The notes under the pieces are model-generated. The model ran no database searches. It saw nothing but the letters and a program-made list of their open reading frames with translations, and had not been told where the DNA came from. 15,434 nt of DNA from Rhodobacteraceae bacterium UBA6141. GTDB taxonomy: Bacteria > Pseudomonadota > Alphaproteobacteria > Rhodobacterales > Rhodobacteraceae. Position 1 is the stretch's first letter. Every line of letters starts with the position of its first letter. Positions 7,004-14,334 of the stretch are shown piece after piece. Made by a program: the position numbers and the translations under genes. Where the stretch lies: NCBI GenBank assembly GCA_002423245.1, contig DIVD01000019.1, positions 1 through 15,434 of the forward strand, written 5' to 3'.

Positions 7004-7842
7004 GGCGCACCCGCTTCGCGCCCTCGCCCAGCGGGTTTCTGCATCTTGGCCATGCCTATGCCGCGCTGGTCGCCGCCTCCCGCGCATCGCCGGGGGAGTT
7101 CCTGCTGCGGATCGAGGATATCGACAGCGCCCGCTGCCGGCCCGAGTTCGAGGCGGCGATCTGCGAGGATCTGGCCTGGCTCGGGCTGGACTGGCAGCGC
7201 CCGGTGATGCGCCAGTCCGACCGGCGGGGCGCCCATGAAGCGGCGTTGAACCGGCTGATTTCGCTCGGGCTTTGCTACCCGTGCGGTTGCAGCCGGGGGG
7301 ATATCCGCGCCGCGCTGTCCGCCCCGCAGGAAGGCGCGCCGCTGACCGGGCCTGACGGGGTGATCTATCCCGGCACCTGCCGGGGCCGCGCGATGGCCGG
7401 GGCCCGCGACACCGAGGCGATCCGGCTGGACATGGGCAAGGCGCTGCGGCTGCTGGCCGGCGAAAGGCTGGCCTTCCTCGAGACCGGGCCCGGCCATGCC
7501 GGGCGGCATGATCTGGAGGAGGAACGTCTTTTAACCCGTGTCGGAGACGTGATCTTGTCGCGGCCCGGCATTGGCGCCTCCTATCACCTCGCGGTGGTTG
7601 TCGATGACGCGGCGCAGGCGATCACCGAGGTCACGCGGGGGGAGGATCTGTTTGAGGCCACGCAGATACACGTCATTCTTCAGAAACTGCTTCAGCTTCC
7701 GACGCCAAACTACCATCACCACAGTCTTATCCGGGATGATGCCGGCAAACGCCTCGCCAAGCGCGACGATGCCCGCGCGCTGCGCCGCTATCGTGCGGAG
7801 GGAGAGACGCCGGCCGATATCCGCCGCAGGATCGGGCTCTGA
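6982..7842 (+). CDS. gluQ: Glutamyl-Q tRNA(Asp) synthetase
   Basis: GluQ (GluQRS/YadB) is a short paralogue of glutamyl-tRNA synthetase. It has no anticodon-binding domain and attaches glutamate to queuosine in tRNA-Asp. The 286 residues fit the family (about 290). The N-terminal RTRFAPSPSGFLHLGH contains the HIGH-class motif HLGH (21-24). The zinc-site cysteines C101, C103 and C133 with Y129 (YPGTC) are present. The KMSKS-class motif reads KRLAKR (256-261), preceded by VVDDAAQAITEVTRGEDL. The ATG overlaps the end of trmFO by 22 bases, and GAAAGAGG lies about ten bases upstream of it. The gene ends 12 bases from the convergent hisI stop. The absence of a C-terminal anticodon domain separates it from GltX. 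Confidence 0.95.
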   Translation: MACEPKLRRTRFAPSPSGFLHLGHAYAALVAASRASPGEFLLRIEDIDSARCRPEFEAAICEDLAWLGLDWQRPVMRQSDRRGAHEAALNRLISLGLCYPCGCSRGDIRAALSAPQEGAPLTGPDGVIYPGTCRGRAMAGARDTEAIRLDMGKALRLLAGERLAFLETGPGHAGRHDLEEERLLTRVGDVILSRPGIGASYHLAVVVDDAAQAITEVTRGEDLFEATQIHVILQKLLQLPTPNYHHHSLIRDDAGKRLAKRDDARALRRYRAEGETPADIRRRIGL

Positions 7843-7854
7843 CGCACGGACAGA

Positions 7855-8241
7855 TCAGGATATCGGCGCCATGATCTCCACCTCGGCACCCTGCTGCACG
7901 GCGGTGTAGAAACAGCTTCGCCGGTTGGTGTGGCAGGCGGGGCCGGTCTGCTCGACCAGCAGCAGCAGGCAATCGCGGTCGCAATCGACGCGCAGCTCTA
8001 CCAGACGCTGCCGGTGACCGGAACTTGCGCCCTTCACCCAGAACGCATTCCGCGAGCGTGACCAGTAGGTTACGGCGGCGCCTTCAACCGTCCGCGCGAC
8101 GGCCTCGGCGTTCATCCAGGCCAGCATCAGCACCTCGCCCGTGGCGTGGTCCTGCGCGATGGCGGGGATCAGGCCGCGGTCATCATAGCGCAGCGTCGCG
8201 GGGTCGAAGGGGATGTCGAAGGGGATCGGGGCGGCTGACAT
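7855..8241 (-). CDS. hisI: Phosphoribosyl-AMP cyclohydrolase
   Basis: HisI opens the adenine ring of phosphoribosyl-AMP in histidine biosynthesis. The 128-residue protein shows the family blocks GLIPAIAQDHATGEVLMLAWMN, VTYWSRSRNAFWVKGASSGHRQ and the zinc/magnesium site with VDCDRDCLLLLVEQTGPACHT and RRSCFYTA. It is the monofunctional form, without the pyrophosphohydrolase HisE domain. An in-frame TTG at 8256 would add five residues, but the ATG at 8241 is preferred because AAAGGTG sits just upstream. It diverges from the scaffold gene over 65 bases and converges with gluQ. No other histidine gene is in the window. Confidence 0.96.
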   Translation of the reverse strand: MSAAPIPFDIPFDPATLRYDDRGLIPAIAQDHATGEVLMLAWMNAEAVARTVEGAAVTYWSRSRNAFWVKGASSGHRQRLVELRVDCDRDCLLLLVEQTGPACHTNRRSCFYTAVQQGAEVEIMAPIS

Positions 8242-8306
8242 GGGGCACCTTTGCAAGGCCGGCTCTCGCCCCTATCTACAGGGCGTACCCAGCCACGGAA
8301 ACCCCG

Positions 8307-8756
8307 ATGATGCGCGACGGTGACCTGATCCAGCTTTACTCGCAGCGCATTCTGGCGCTGGCCGCCGACATTCCGCACCTTGGCCGCCTGCCTGCGCCGC
8401 AGGGCAGCGCGCGCCGGCGCTCGCCGCTCTGCGGGTCCACCGTGACGGTGGATGTGGTGATGAAGGATGGCAGGGTCGCGGAATTCGCGCAGGACGTGAA
8501 GGCCTGCGCGCTTGGCCAGGCGGCAGCGGCGGTCGCGGGCGCGGCGATGATCGGGCGCAGCCGGGCCGAGATCGAGGCGGCGCGGGATGCGCTGGCCGCG
8601 ATGCTGAAGGGCGAGGGTCCGGTGCCGCCCCCCCCGTTCGAGGGCTTCGAGGTGCTGCTGCCCGCGCGCGACTACCGCAACCGCCATGCCTCGATCCTGC
8701 TGTCGCTGGAGGCGGCGGCCGAGGCGGCGGCGGCGGCAGACTCGGGCAGCGCCTGA
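8307..8756 (+). CDS. IscU/NifU-like iron-sulfur cluster scaffold protein
   Basis: The 149-residue product matches the IscU/NifU-N scaffold family, which holds a nascent iron-sulfur cluster. Two of the three usual ligand cysteines are visible: C42 in PLCGSTVTVDV and C67 in DVKACALGQAAAAV. The third, expected near RHASILL (residues 126-132), is replaced by a non-cysteine residue. A proline run (GPVPPPPFEG) links the core to the C-terminal helix, which ends in an alanine-rich tail. Two adjacent ATGs (8307 and 8310) are possible starts. A weak promoter, TTGCAA at 8251-8256 with TATCTA at 8273-8278, may serve the gene. An upstream extension to 8025 overlaps hisI and is rejected. It diverges from hisI. 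Because a ligand is missing, its role may differ from canonical cluster assembly. Confidence 0.85.
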   Translation: MMRDGDLIQLYSQRILALAADIPHLGRLPAPQGSARRRSPLCGSTVTVDVVMKDGRVAEFAQDVKACALGQAAAAVAGAAMIGRSRAEIEAARDALAAMLKGEGPVPPPPFEGFEVLLPARDYRNRHASILLSLEAAAEAAAAADSGSA

Positions 8757-8772
8757 CCTGTCCGCCCCCTCC

Positions 8773-8803
8773 CGGCCGCGCCAGCGACAGCGCAGGGCGG
8801 CCG
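8773..8803. terminator. Possible bidirectional terminator hairpin
   Basis: CGGCCGC at 8773-8779 pairs with GCGGCCG at 8797-8803 across a 17-base loop. An alternative CCCGGC/GCCGGG pairing surrounds it. It lies between the stop of the scaffold gene and the stop of the convergent 40-residue gene, where a terminator is expected. No U-run follows on either strand, so the call is tentative. Confidence 0.3.
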
Positions 8804-8830
8804 CTGCCGGGCAGGCGCCGGGACGGAATG

Positions 8831-8953
8831 TCAGAGGATGGCGGGCAGATGCAGGCCGATGACGAGCATCACCATCAGCGCCACCGCCCCGGCGGCATCC
8901 TCGAGCAGCGTGTCGCGGGAGCGGAGGAGAACGGAATTGAGGTCAGCGAACAT
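8831..8953 (-). CDS. 40-residue single-span membrane protein, candidate SOS-induced
   Basis: This gene is easy to miss because of its size. It encodes 40 residues starting MFADLNSVLLRSRDTLLEDA. A hydrophobic stretch of about 19 residues (roughly 20-38, AGAVALMVMLVIGLHLPA) follows, long enough for one membrane span. The N-terminal part is charged, with two arginines followed by D and E-D. A strong AGGAG lies eight bases before the ATG at 8953. Another ATG at 8960, out of frame, would give only five codons. It is the first gene downstream of a perfect LexA box (9019-9033) on the same strand, and it ends towards the scaffold gene. I do not recognise a named family. Size, topology and the LexA box recall the SOS-induced membrane proteins SidA of Caulobacter and TisB of E. 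coli, but function is inference. Confidence 0.7.
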   Translation of the reverse strand: MFADLNSVLLRSRDTLLEDAAGAVALMVMLVIGLHLPAIL

Positions 8954-9018
8954 CGGCCATGCTCCTGTCTGGCGCCTTTGTTGCCTATTTGTTCTCACAC
9001 CTGCGGCGCGCTTGTAAA

Positions 9019-9033
9019 GAACTTTTTAAGAAC
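9019..9033 (-). promoter_or_regulatory. Perfect LexA (SOS) box upstream of the 40-residue membrane protein gene
   Basis: The minus strand reads GTTCTTAAAAAGTTC, that is GTTC-N7-GTTC with all eight conserved bases and an AT-rich centre. It lies 39 bases past the recG stop and 65 bases before the ATG of the 40-residue gene. TTTACA (9018-9013, five of six for a -35) directly follows the box. I see no good -10; the AT-rich GAACAAATA region near 8986-8994 is the best candidate. No plus-strand gene starts nearby, so the small gene is the only plausible target. Confidence 0.65.
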
Positions 9034-9071
9034 TTGGCGGCGAGGCTGGCGGACCGGACCTGCGCGCGCGC

Positions 9072-11183
9072 TCAGCCGACCGTGATCAGCCGGATCGCGC
9101 GGTCCTGCTCCATCAGCCACAGCAGCACCCGCGCCGCCTGCCCGCGCGGCCCGCTCAGGTCCGGGTCCGCAGCCAGCAGTGCGCGCGCGTCGCTTTGCGC
9201 GGTTGCCAGCAGGCCCGCCTGCCGCTCGAGGTCGGCGATGCGAAAGCGCGGCAGGCCCGATTGCGCGGTGCCGATCATGTCGCCGGCGCCGCGGATCGCC
9301 AGATCCTCTTCGGCGATGCGGAACCCGTCCTCGGTTTCACGCAGAAGCTGCAACCGCCGCGCGGCGGTGCCGCCGAGCGGCGGCTGGTAGAGCAGGAGGC
9401 AGGTGGACTGCGCCGCGCCGCGCCCGACCCGGCCGCGAAGCTGGTGCAACTGCGCCAGCCCGAAAATCTCGGCCCGCTCGATCACCATGATCGAGGCGCC
9501 GGGCACGTTCACCCCCACCTCGATCACCGTGGTCGCGACCAGAACCTTGCGGTGCCCGGCGGCGAAGGCAGCCATCGCGGCATCCTTTTCGGCGGGGGGC
9601 ATCTGGCCGTGGACAAGGCCGACGACGCCCTCGCCAAGCGCGGCGCGCAGCATCTGGAAGCGTTCGGTCGCCGCCGTCAGGTCCAGCGCCTCGCTTTCCT
9701 CGACCAGCGGGCAGACCCAGTAGGCCTGCCGCCCCTCGGCCACCGCGCGGCGCAGATGCTCCACCACCTCGTCGATGCGCGCGGTGGAAATGATCGCGGT
9801 GCGCACCGGCTTGCGGCCCGCGGGTTTTTCGTCCAGCAGGCTGACATCCATGTCGCCGTATTGCGCGAGCGCGAGGCTGCGCGGGATCGGCGTCGCCGTC
9901 ATCACCAGCACATCCGCAGCCTGCCCCTTCGCGCCAAGCTGCATCCGCTGCGCGACACCGAAGCGGTGCTGCTCGTCGATGACGGCAAGGCGCAGGTCGC
10001 GAAAGTTCACATCCTTCTGAAAGATCGCATGGGTTCCGACCAGCACGTCGATCTGCCCGGCGGCCAGTGCGGCCAGTTTCGCGGCGCGCTCGCTGCCCTT
10101 GTCGCGCCCGGTCAGCAGCACGATGCGGATGCCGGCGGCCTCGGCCAGCGGCAACAGGCTGTCCAGATGCTGCCGCGCGAGGATTTCCGTGGGCGCCATC
10201 ATGGCGCCCTGCCCGCCCGCCTCGACCGCGACCAGCAGCGCGAGAAAGGCGACCAGCGTCTTGCCCGCGCCGACATCCCCCTGCAGCAGACGGTTCATCC
10301 GCCGGTCGCTGGCCATGTCGGCCGCAATCTCGGCAAGGGTGCGGCTCTGCGCGCCGGTCGGGGAATAGGGAAGCGACACCAAGACCTTGCGCTGCAGGAT
10401 GCCGGTGGCCCTGCTGGCCCGCCCCTTGCCCCGGCGCAGGCTGGCGCGGGCAAGCGCGAGGGTCAGCTGATGCGCGAACAGCTCGTCATAGGCAAGCCGG
10501 GCGCGGGCGGGCGCGGTCGGCGCCATGTCGGCAGCCGAGGCCGGGGCATGGGCGGCGCGCAGGGCGTCGGCCCAGCCGGGCCAGCCCTCGCGCGCCTTCA
10601 GCGCCGGGTCGATCCACTCCGCCAGATCGGGCGCCCGCGCCAGCGCCGCCGCCGCCGCCCGCGCCACCGGCCTTTGCCCGAGCCCCGCGGTCAGCGGATA
10701 GACCGGCTCCCATTCCGGCAGGGTCGCCGCCTCCTCGGGGCGCAGGATGTGGTCGGGGTGGACGATCTGGGCAATGCCGTCGAAGATTTCGAGCTTTCCT
10801 GAAATCACGCGCCTCTGGCCGGTCGGAAGCTGCTGTTGCAGCCACTCGGCCCTGGGGCGGAAGAAGACCAGCTGGAACTCGGTCGCGGCGTCGCGCACCA
10901 TCACCCGGTAGGGGCCGCCCTTGCGCGCCGAGGGGTAGTGTGCGCCGACCGTGACCTCGACTGTCGCCACGGCGGGGGGCAGATAGTCGCGGATCGAGGC
11001 GCGGGGGCGGCGGTCGATGCCCGAATGCGGCAGGGTGAACAGCAGATCGCGCGGCTTCTCGACGCCAATCCCGGCGAGGAGTTTCGCGGTTTTCGGGCCG
11101 ACACCCTCCAGCGTTTCCAGCCCCGCGAACAGCGGGAACAGCACGGGCGGGCGGCCCTTGACGGGGGCGGGGGCCTCGCTCAC
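9072..11183 (-). CDS. recG: ATP-dependent DNA helicase RecG
   Basis: RecG reverses stalled replication forks and processes branched DNA. The 703-residue protein has the family length. The N-terminal part contains GVGPKTAKLLAGIG (about 27-40) and the wedge/OB-fold region. The helicase core has Walker A GDVGAGKT (302-309), MAPTEILARQH, GTHAIFQ, the DEQHRFG box (403-409) and MTATPIPRSLA. The second helicase domain has TTVIEVGVNVP and QLRGRVGRG, and the C-terminus contains AEEDLAIRGAGDMIGTAQSG. The start is a GTG at 11183, one base after the ligA stop. Upstream GGGGGATGAGG supplies the ribosome binding site, and no ATG further in is compatible with the conserved N-terminus. It is cotranscribed with ligA. 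Confidence 0.97.
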   Translation of the reverse strand: MSEAPAPVKGRPPVLFPLFAGLETLEGVGPKTAKLLAGIGVEKPRDLLFTLPHSGIDRRPRASIRDYLPPAVATVEVTVGAHYPSARKGGPYRVMVRDAATEFQLVFFRPRAEWLQQQLPTGQRRVISGKLEIFDGIAQIVHPDHILRPEEAATLPEWEPVYPLTAGLGQRPVARAAAAALARAPDLAEWIDPALKAREGWPGWADALRAAHAPASAADMAPTAPARARLAYDELFAHQLTLALARASLRRGKGRASRATGILQRKVLVSLPYSPTGAQSRTLAEIAADMASDRRMNRLLQGDVGAGKTLVAFLALLVAVEAGGQGAMMAPTEILARQHLDSLLPLAEAAGIRIVLLTGRDKGSERAAKLAALAAGQIDVLVGTHAIFQKDVNFRDLRLAVIDEQHRFGVAQRMQLGAKGQAADVLVMTATPIPRSLALAQYGDMDVSLLDEKPAGRKPVRTAIISTARIDEVVEHLRRAVAEGRQAYWVCPLVEESEALDLTAATERFQMLRAALGEGVVGLVHGQMPPAEKDAAMAAFAAGHRKVLVATTVIEVGVNVPGASIMVIERAEIFGLAQLHQLRGRVGRGAAQSTCLLLYQPPLGGTAARRLQLLRETEDGFRIAEEDLAIRGAGDMIGTAQSGLPRFRIADLERQAGLLATAQSDARALLAADPDLSGPRGQAARVLLWLMEQDRAIRLITVG

Positions 11184-11184
11184 C

Positions 11185-13344
11185 TCATCCCCCGATCAGC
11201 GCCAGCCAGGCATCCTCGTCGATCACCGTGACGCCAAGCTCGGCGGCGCGCGCGGCCTTCGATCCCGCGCCCGGCCCCGCGACAAGGTAGTCGGTCCGCG
11301 CGGAAACCGACCCCGCGACCCTCGCGCCAAGCGCCTCGGCCCGCGCCTTGGCCTCGGCCCGCGTCATCCGCTCCAGCGTGCCGGTGAAGACCACGGTCTT
11401 GCCGGCGAGGGGGCTGTCGCTGGCCCCGCGGCGGGGCGCGGGCAGCACCTCGAGATGCGCGACCAGCGCGTCGATGGCGGCGCGTTCGGCGGGCTGGTGG
11501 AAGCTGGTCACGAGCGAGGTGGCCAGCACCGGCCCGACGCCGTCGATGGCGATCAGATCCTGCCATTCGGCGTTGCCCCTGGGTTTCTCGCCCTCGCCCG
11601 CGGCGGGATCGGCGGCGGTCATCGCGGCCTCGAACGCCTCCCAGGTGCCGTAATGCGCGGCCAGCAGGCTTGCGGCCGTCTCGCCGACATGGCGGATGCC
11701 GAGCGCGAAGATCAGCCGGTTCAGCGGGATGCGGCGCCGCTCCTCGATGGCGCGGAAGAGGTTGCCGGCGGATCGCTCGCCCCAGCCCTCGCGGGTCTGC
11801 AGCCGCTGCGAGGGGGGGGCGGCCGCGTCCCGTTCGGCAAGGGTGAAGATGTCGGCGGGGGTGCGGATCGGCAGCAGGTCGTCGTGGAAGAAGGCCTCGA
11901 TCTGCTTCGCGCCCAGCCCCTCGATGTCAAAGGCGGCGCGGCTGACGAAATGCTTGAGCTTTTCGACGGCCTGCGCGGGGCAGGCGAGCCCGCCGGTGCA
12001 GCGGCGCACCGAATCCCCCTCCTCGCGCAGCGCCTCGGAGCCGCATTCGGGGCAGCGGGTCGGGAAGGCGTAGGGCCGCGCGTCGCCGGGCCGGCGGGAG
12101 AGGTCGATATCGGCGATCTGCGGGATCACGTCGCCGGCGCGGTAGACCTGCACCCAGTCGCCGATGCAGATGTCGCGCCCCTCGCGGATCGGCCGGCCGG
12201 CAGAGTCGCGCCCGGCGATGTAATCCTCGTTGTGCAGGGTCGCGTTCGCCACCACGACGCCGCCCACCGTCACCGGGGTCAGCCGCGCGACGGGGCTGAG
12301 CGCGCCGGTGCGGCCGACCTGGATGTCGATCGCCTCGAGCCGGGTCCAGGCGCGCTCGGCGGGGAACTTGTGCGCGATCGCCCAACGCGGCGTGGTCGAG
12401 CGAAAGCCGAGCCGCGCCTGAAGCCCGAGGTCGTTTACCTTGTAGACGACGCCGTCGATGTCATAGCCAAGCGTCGCCCGCTCGGCCTCGATGGCGCGGT
12501 AGCGGGCAAGCAGCGCCTCGGCCCCGTCGCAAAGCACGGTGAGCGGGTTGGTGCTGAAGCCGAGATCGGCGAGGCGGCGGAGCGCGCCAAGCTGGGTGCT
12601 GGCCAGCGGTTCCGACACTGCGCCCCAGGAATAGGCGAAGAACCGCAGCGGCCGGGCAGCGGTGATCGCGGCATCGAGCTGGCGCAGGCTGCCGGCGGCG
12701 GCGTTGCGCGGGTTGGCGAAGGTCTTGCCGCCGGTTTCGGCCTGCCTCGCGTTCAGCGCGGCGAAATCGGCATGGCGCATGTAGACCTCGCCGCGCACCT
12801 CGAGGATCTCGGGCGCGCCGGCGAGCATTTTCGGGATGTCGGAGATGGTGGCGGCATTGGCGGTGACATTCTCGCCGGTCTCGCCATCGCCGCGCGTCGC
12901 GGCCTGCACCAGCCGGCCCTGCTCGTAGCGCAGCGAGAGCGACAGCCCGTCGATCTTCGGCTCGGCGGTGAAGGACAGGGGCGCATCGGGGCCGAGGTTC
13001 AGATAGCGGCGGACGCGCGCCACGAATTCCGCCACCTCCGCTTCGGAAAAGGCGTTCTCGAGGCTGAGCATCCGGACCGCGTGCTGGACCCGGGCGAAGC
13101 CCTCGGCCGGCGGCGCGCCGACCTGCTGCGTCGGACTGCCGGCGGCGAGGGCGGGAAAGCGCGCCTCGATCTCGGCCAGCCGGCGCTTCATCGCGTCATA
13201 TTCGGCGTCGGCGATCTCTGGCGCGTCTTCGGTATGGTAGGCGCGATTCGCGCGCCTGACCGCCTCGGCCAGCCGCTGCCATTCCGCGGCCGCCTGCCCG
13301 GGGGCCATGTCGCCGACCGCGAGTTGTGCCAGATCCGCCGCCAT
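11185..13344 (-). CDS. ligA: NAD-dependent DNA ligase LigA
   Basis: LigA seals nicks during replication and repair using NAD. The 719-residue protein shows the Ia domain with YHTEDAPEIADAEYDAMKRRL, SLENAFSEAEV, and the adenylation motif KIDG (residues 130-133, Lys130 being the AMP-accepting lysine). It also has RGDGETGENVTANAATI, RGEVYM, NPRNAAAGSLRQLD, an OB fold (VGRTGALSPVARLTPV), a four-cysteine zinc finger (C431, C434, C449, C455), helix-hairpin-helix repeats and a C-terminal BRCT domain starting GKTVVFTGTLERM. The ATG at 13344 is chosen because GGAGG lies four bases upstream and the MAADLAQLAV start matches family length. A longer frame to 13584 runs into the ctrA 3' end and is rejected. 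It is the first gene of a ligA-recG pair. Confidence 0.97.
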   Translation of the reverse strand: MAADLAQLAVGDMAPGQAAAEWQRLAEAVRRANRAYHTEDAPEIADAEYDAMKRRLAEIEARFPALAAGSPTQQVGAPPAEGFARVQHAVRMLSLENAFSEAEVAEFVARVRRYLNLGPDAPLSFTAEPKIDGLSLSLRYEQGRLVQAATRGDGETGENVTANAATISDIPKMLAGAPEILEVRGEVYMRHADFAALNARQAETGGKTFANPRNAAAGSLRQLDAAITAARPLRFFAYSWGAVSEPLASTQLGALRRLADLGFSTNPLTVLCDGAEALLARYRAIEAERATLGYDIDGVVYKVNDLGLQARLGFRSTTPRWAIAHKFPAERAWTRLEAIDIQVGRTGALSPVARLTPVTVGGVVVANATLHNEDYIAGRDSAGRPIREGRDICIGDWVQVYRAGDVIPQIADIDLSRRPGDARPYAFPTRCPECGSEALREEGDSVRRCTGGLACPAQAVEKLKHFVSRAAFDIEGLGAKQIEAFFHDDLLPIRTPADIFTLAERDAAAPPSQRLQTREGWGERSAGNLFRAIEERRRIPLNRLIFALGIRHVGETAASLLAAHYGTWEAFEAAMTAADPAAGEGEKPRGNAEWQDLIAIDGVGPVLATSLVTSFHQPAERAAIDALVAHLEVLPAPRRGASDSPLAGKTVVFTGTLERMTRAEAKARAEALGARVAGSVSARTDYLVAGPGAGSKAARAAELGVTVIDEDAWLALIGG

Positions 13345-13486
13345 GCCGCCTCCGTTCGCGCGCTGCGGCCGGGGCCGCGTGAACGTGATAGGGTGCTGCG
13401 GGGCGGAATTCCAGCGGGTGCGTGCCGGTGGGCGCGGAAGAGGCCCGCATCGCATTGCGGCGCACCTGGCCGCAGCGATCGCCTTG

Positions 13487-13509
13487 CCGCCCGGGGCAGC
13501 CCCCGGCGG
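13487..13509 (-). terminator. Terminator-like hairpin after ctrA
   Basis: CCGCC-C-GGGG and CCCC-GGCGG form a nine-pair stem with one bulge and a four-base loop. It begins about 17 bases past the ctrA stop, in the 181-base gap before ligA. No clear U-run follows. Position and strength suggest it ends the ctrA transcript or acts as a stabilising 3' structure. Confidence 0.45.
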
Positions 13510-13525
13510 GACGAGCGGGCTGCGG

Positions 13526-14239
13526 TCAGGCGCCGATGGCGATGCGGCGTTCCTGATCGGCGGGGCTGGGATCGCGCAGCACATAGCCGCGGCCCCAGAC
13601 GGTTTCGATATAGGTGTCGCCGCCCGTCGCCTCGGCCAGTTTCTTGCGCAACTTGCAGATGAACACGTCGATGATCTTCAGCTCGGGCTCGTCCATTCCG
13701 CCATAGAGATGGTTGAGGAACATCTCTTTGGTGAGGGTCGTGCCCTTGCGGAGCGAGAGCAGCTCCAGCATCTGATATTCCTTGCCGGTCAGGTGCACCG
13801 ACTTGCCATCCGTCTCCACCGTCTTGGCGTCGAGGTTGACGGCGATCTTGCCGGTGCGGATCACCGATTGCGAATGGCCCTTCGAGCGGCGGATGATCGC
13901 GTGGATGCGGGCGACCAGTTCCTCGCGGTGGAAGGGCTTGGTCATGTAATCGTCGGCGCCGAAGCCGAACCCCTTGATCTTGTTTTCGGTATCGTCGGCA
14001 CCGGTCAGGATCAGGATCGGCGTGTCGATCCGCGCAAGGCGCAGCTGGCGCAGCACATCCAGCCCGTGCATGTCGGGCAGGTTCAGATCCAGCAAGATCA
14101 GATCGTAATCGTAGAGCTTGGCCAGGTCGATGCCTTCCTCGCCCAGATCGGTGCAATAGACATTCAGGTTGGCATGGGTCAGCATCAATTCGATGCTGCG
14201 CGACGTGGTGGGATCGTCCTCGACCAGCAGGATTCGCAT
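13526..14239 (-). CDS. ctrA: Cell-cycle/global response regulator CtrA
   Basis: CtrA is an OmpR-type response regulator. In Caulobacter it blocks replication initiation and drives cell-cycle genes. In Rhodobacterales it is mainly known for motility and gene-transfer-agent control. The 237 residues include the receiver domain with acidic pocket EDD (7-9), phosphoacceptor Asp51 in LLDLNLPDM, GADDYMTKPF with the conserved lysine, and the winged-helix DNA-binding half. The segment LTGKEYQMLELLSLRKGTTL (about 150-169) with the following TKEMFLNHLYGGMDEPELKIID is, as I recall it, the same in Caulobacter CtrA. GGAG lies about nine bases before the ATG. The C-terminus ends RIAIGA, not the Ala-Ala degron of Caulobacter CtrA. 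It lies 95 bases downstream of sciP on the same strand, with a CtrA-type site between. Confidence 0.97.
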   Translation of the reverse strand: MRILLVEDDPTTSRSIELMLTHANLNVYCTDLGEEGIDLAKLYDYDLILLDLNLPDMHGLDVLRQLRLARIDTPILILTGADDTENKIKGFGFGADDYMTKPFHREELVARIHAIIRRSKGHSQSVIRTGKIAVNLDAKTVETDGKSVHLTGKEYQMLELLSLRKGTTLTKEMFLNHLYGGMDEPELKIIDVFICKLRKKLAEATGGDTYIETVWGRGYVLRDPSPADQERRIAIGA

Positions 14240-14288
14240 CTGGGGTTACTCCGCTTACATCCCTCGAACTTCGCCACAGTCAAGCCAA

Positions 14289-14307
14289 ATGGTTAATCAA
14301 GGGTTAC
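14289..14307 (-). promoter_or_regulatory. CtrA binding site upstream of ctrA
   Basis: The minus strand reads GTAA-CCCTTGA-TTAAC followed by CAT. The CtrA full site is TTAA-N7-TTAAC, so eight of nine bases agree with exact spacing. The second half also equals the TTAACCAT half-site. It lies 50-68 bases before the ctrA ATG in the sciP-ctrA gap. A TTGACT element lies just downstream of the site at 14286-14281. Autoregulation of ctrA is the natural reading. Confidence 0.6.
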
Positions 14308-14334
14308 TCTGACAGAGCGCCGCGGAATATCAAC

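Noticed and set aside
5039..7087. 682-codon minus-strand open frame
   Set aside because: It overlaps both the biotin carboxylase and trmFO genes out of frame and shows no family motif.
8959..9390. Plus-strand frame beginning MLLSGAFVAYLF, partly in the gap after recG
   Set aside because: The hydrophobic start is tempting, but there is no ribosome binding site and most of the frame is antisense to recG. The minus-strand 40-codon gene explains the region better.
9195..10802. 535-codon plus-strand open frame
   Set aside because: Antisense shadow of recG.
11017..13662. 881-codon plus-strand open frame
   Set aside because: It runs antisense through ligA and has the Gly/Arg/Ala/Pro-rich composition of a shadow frame in GC-rich DNA. 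LigA on the other strand has all family motifs.
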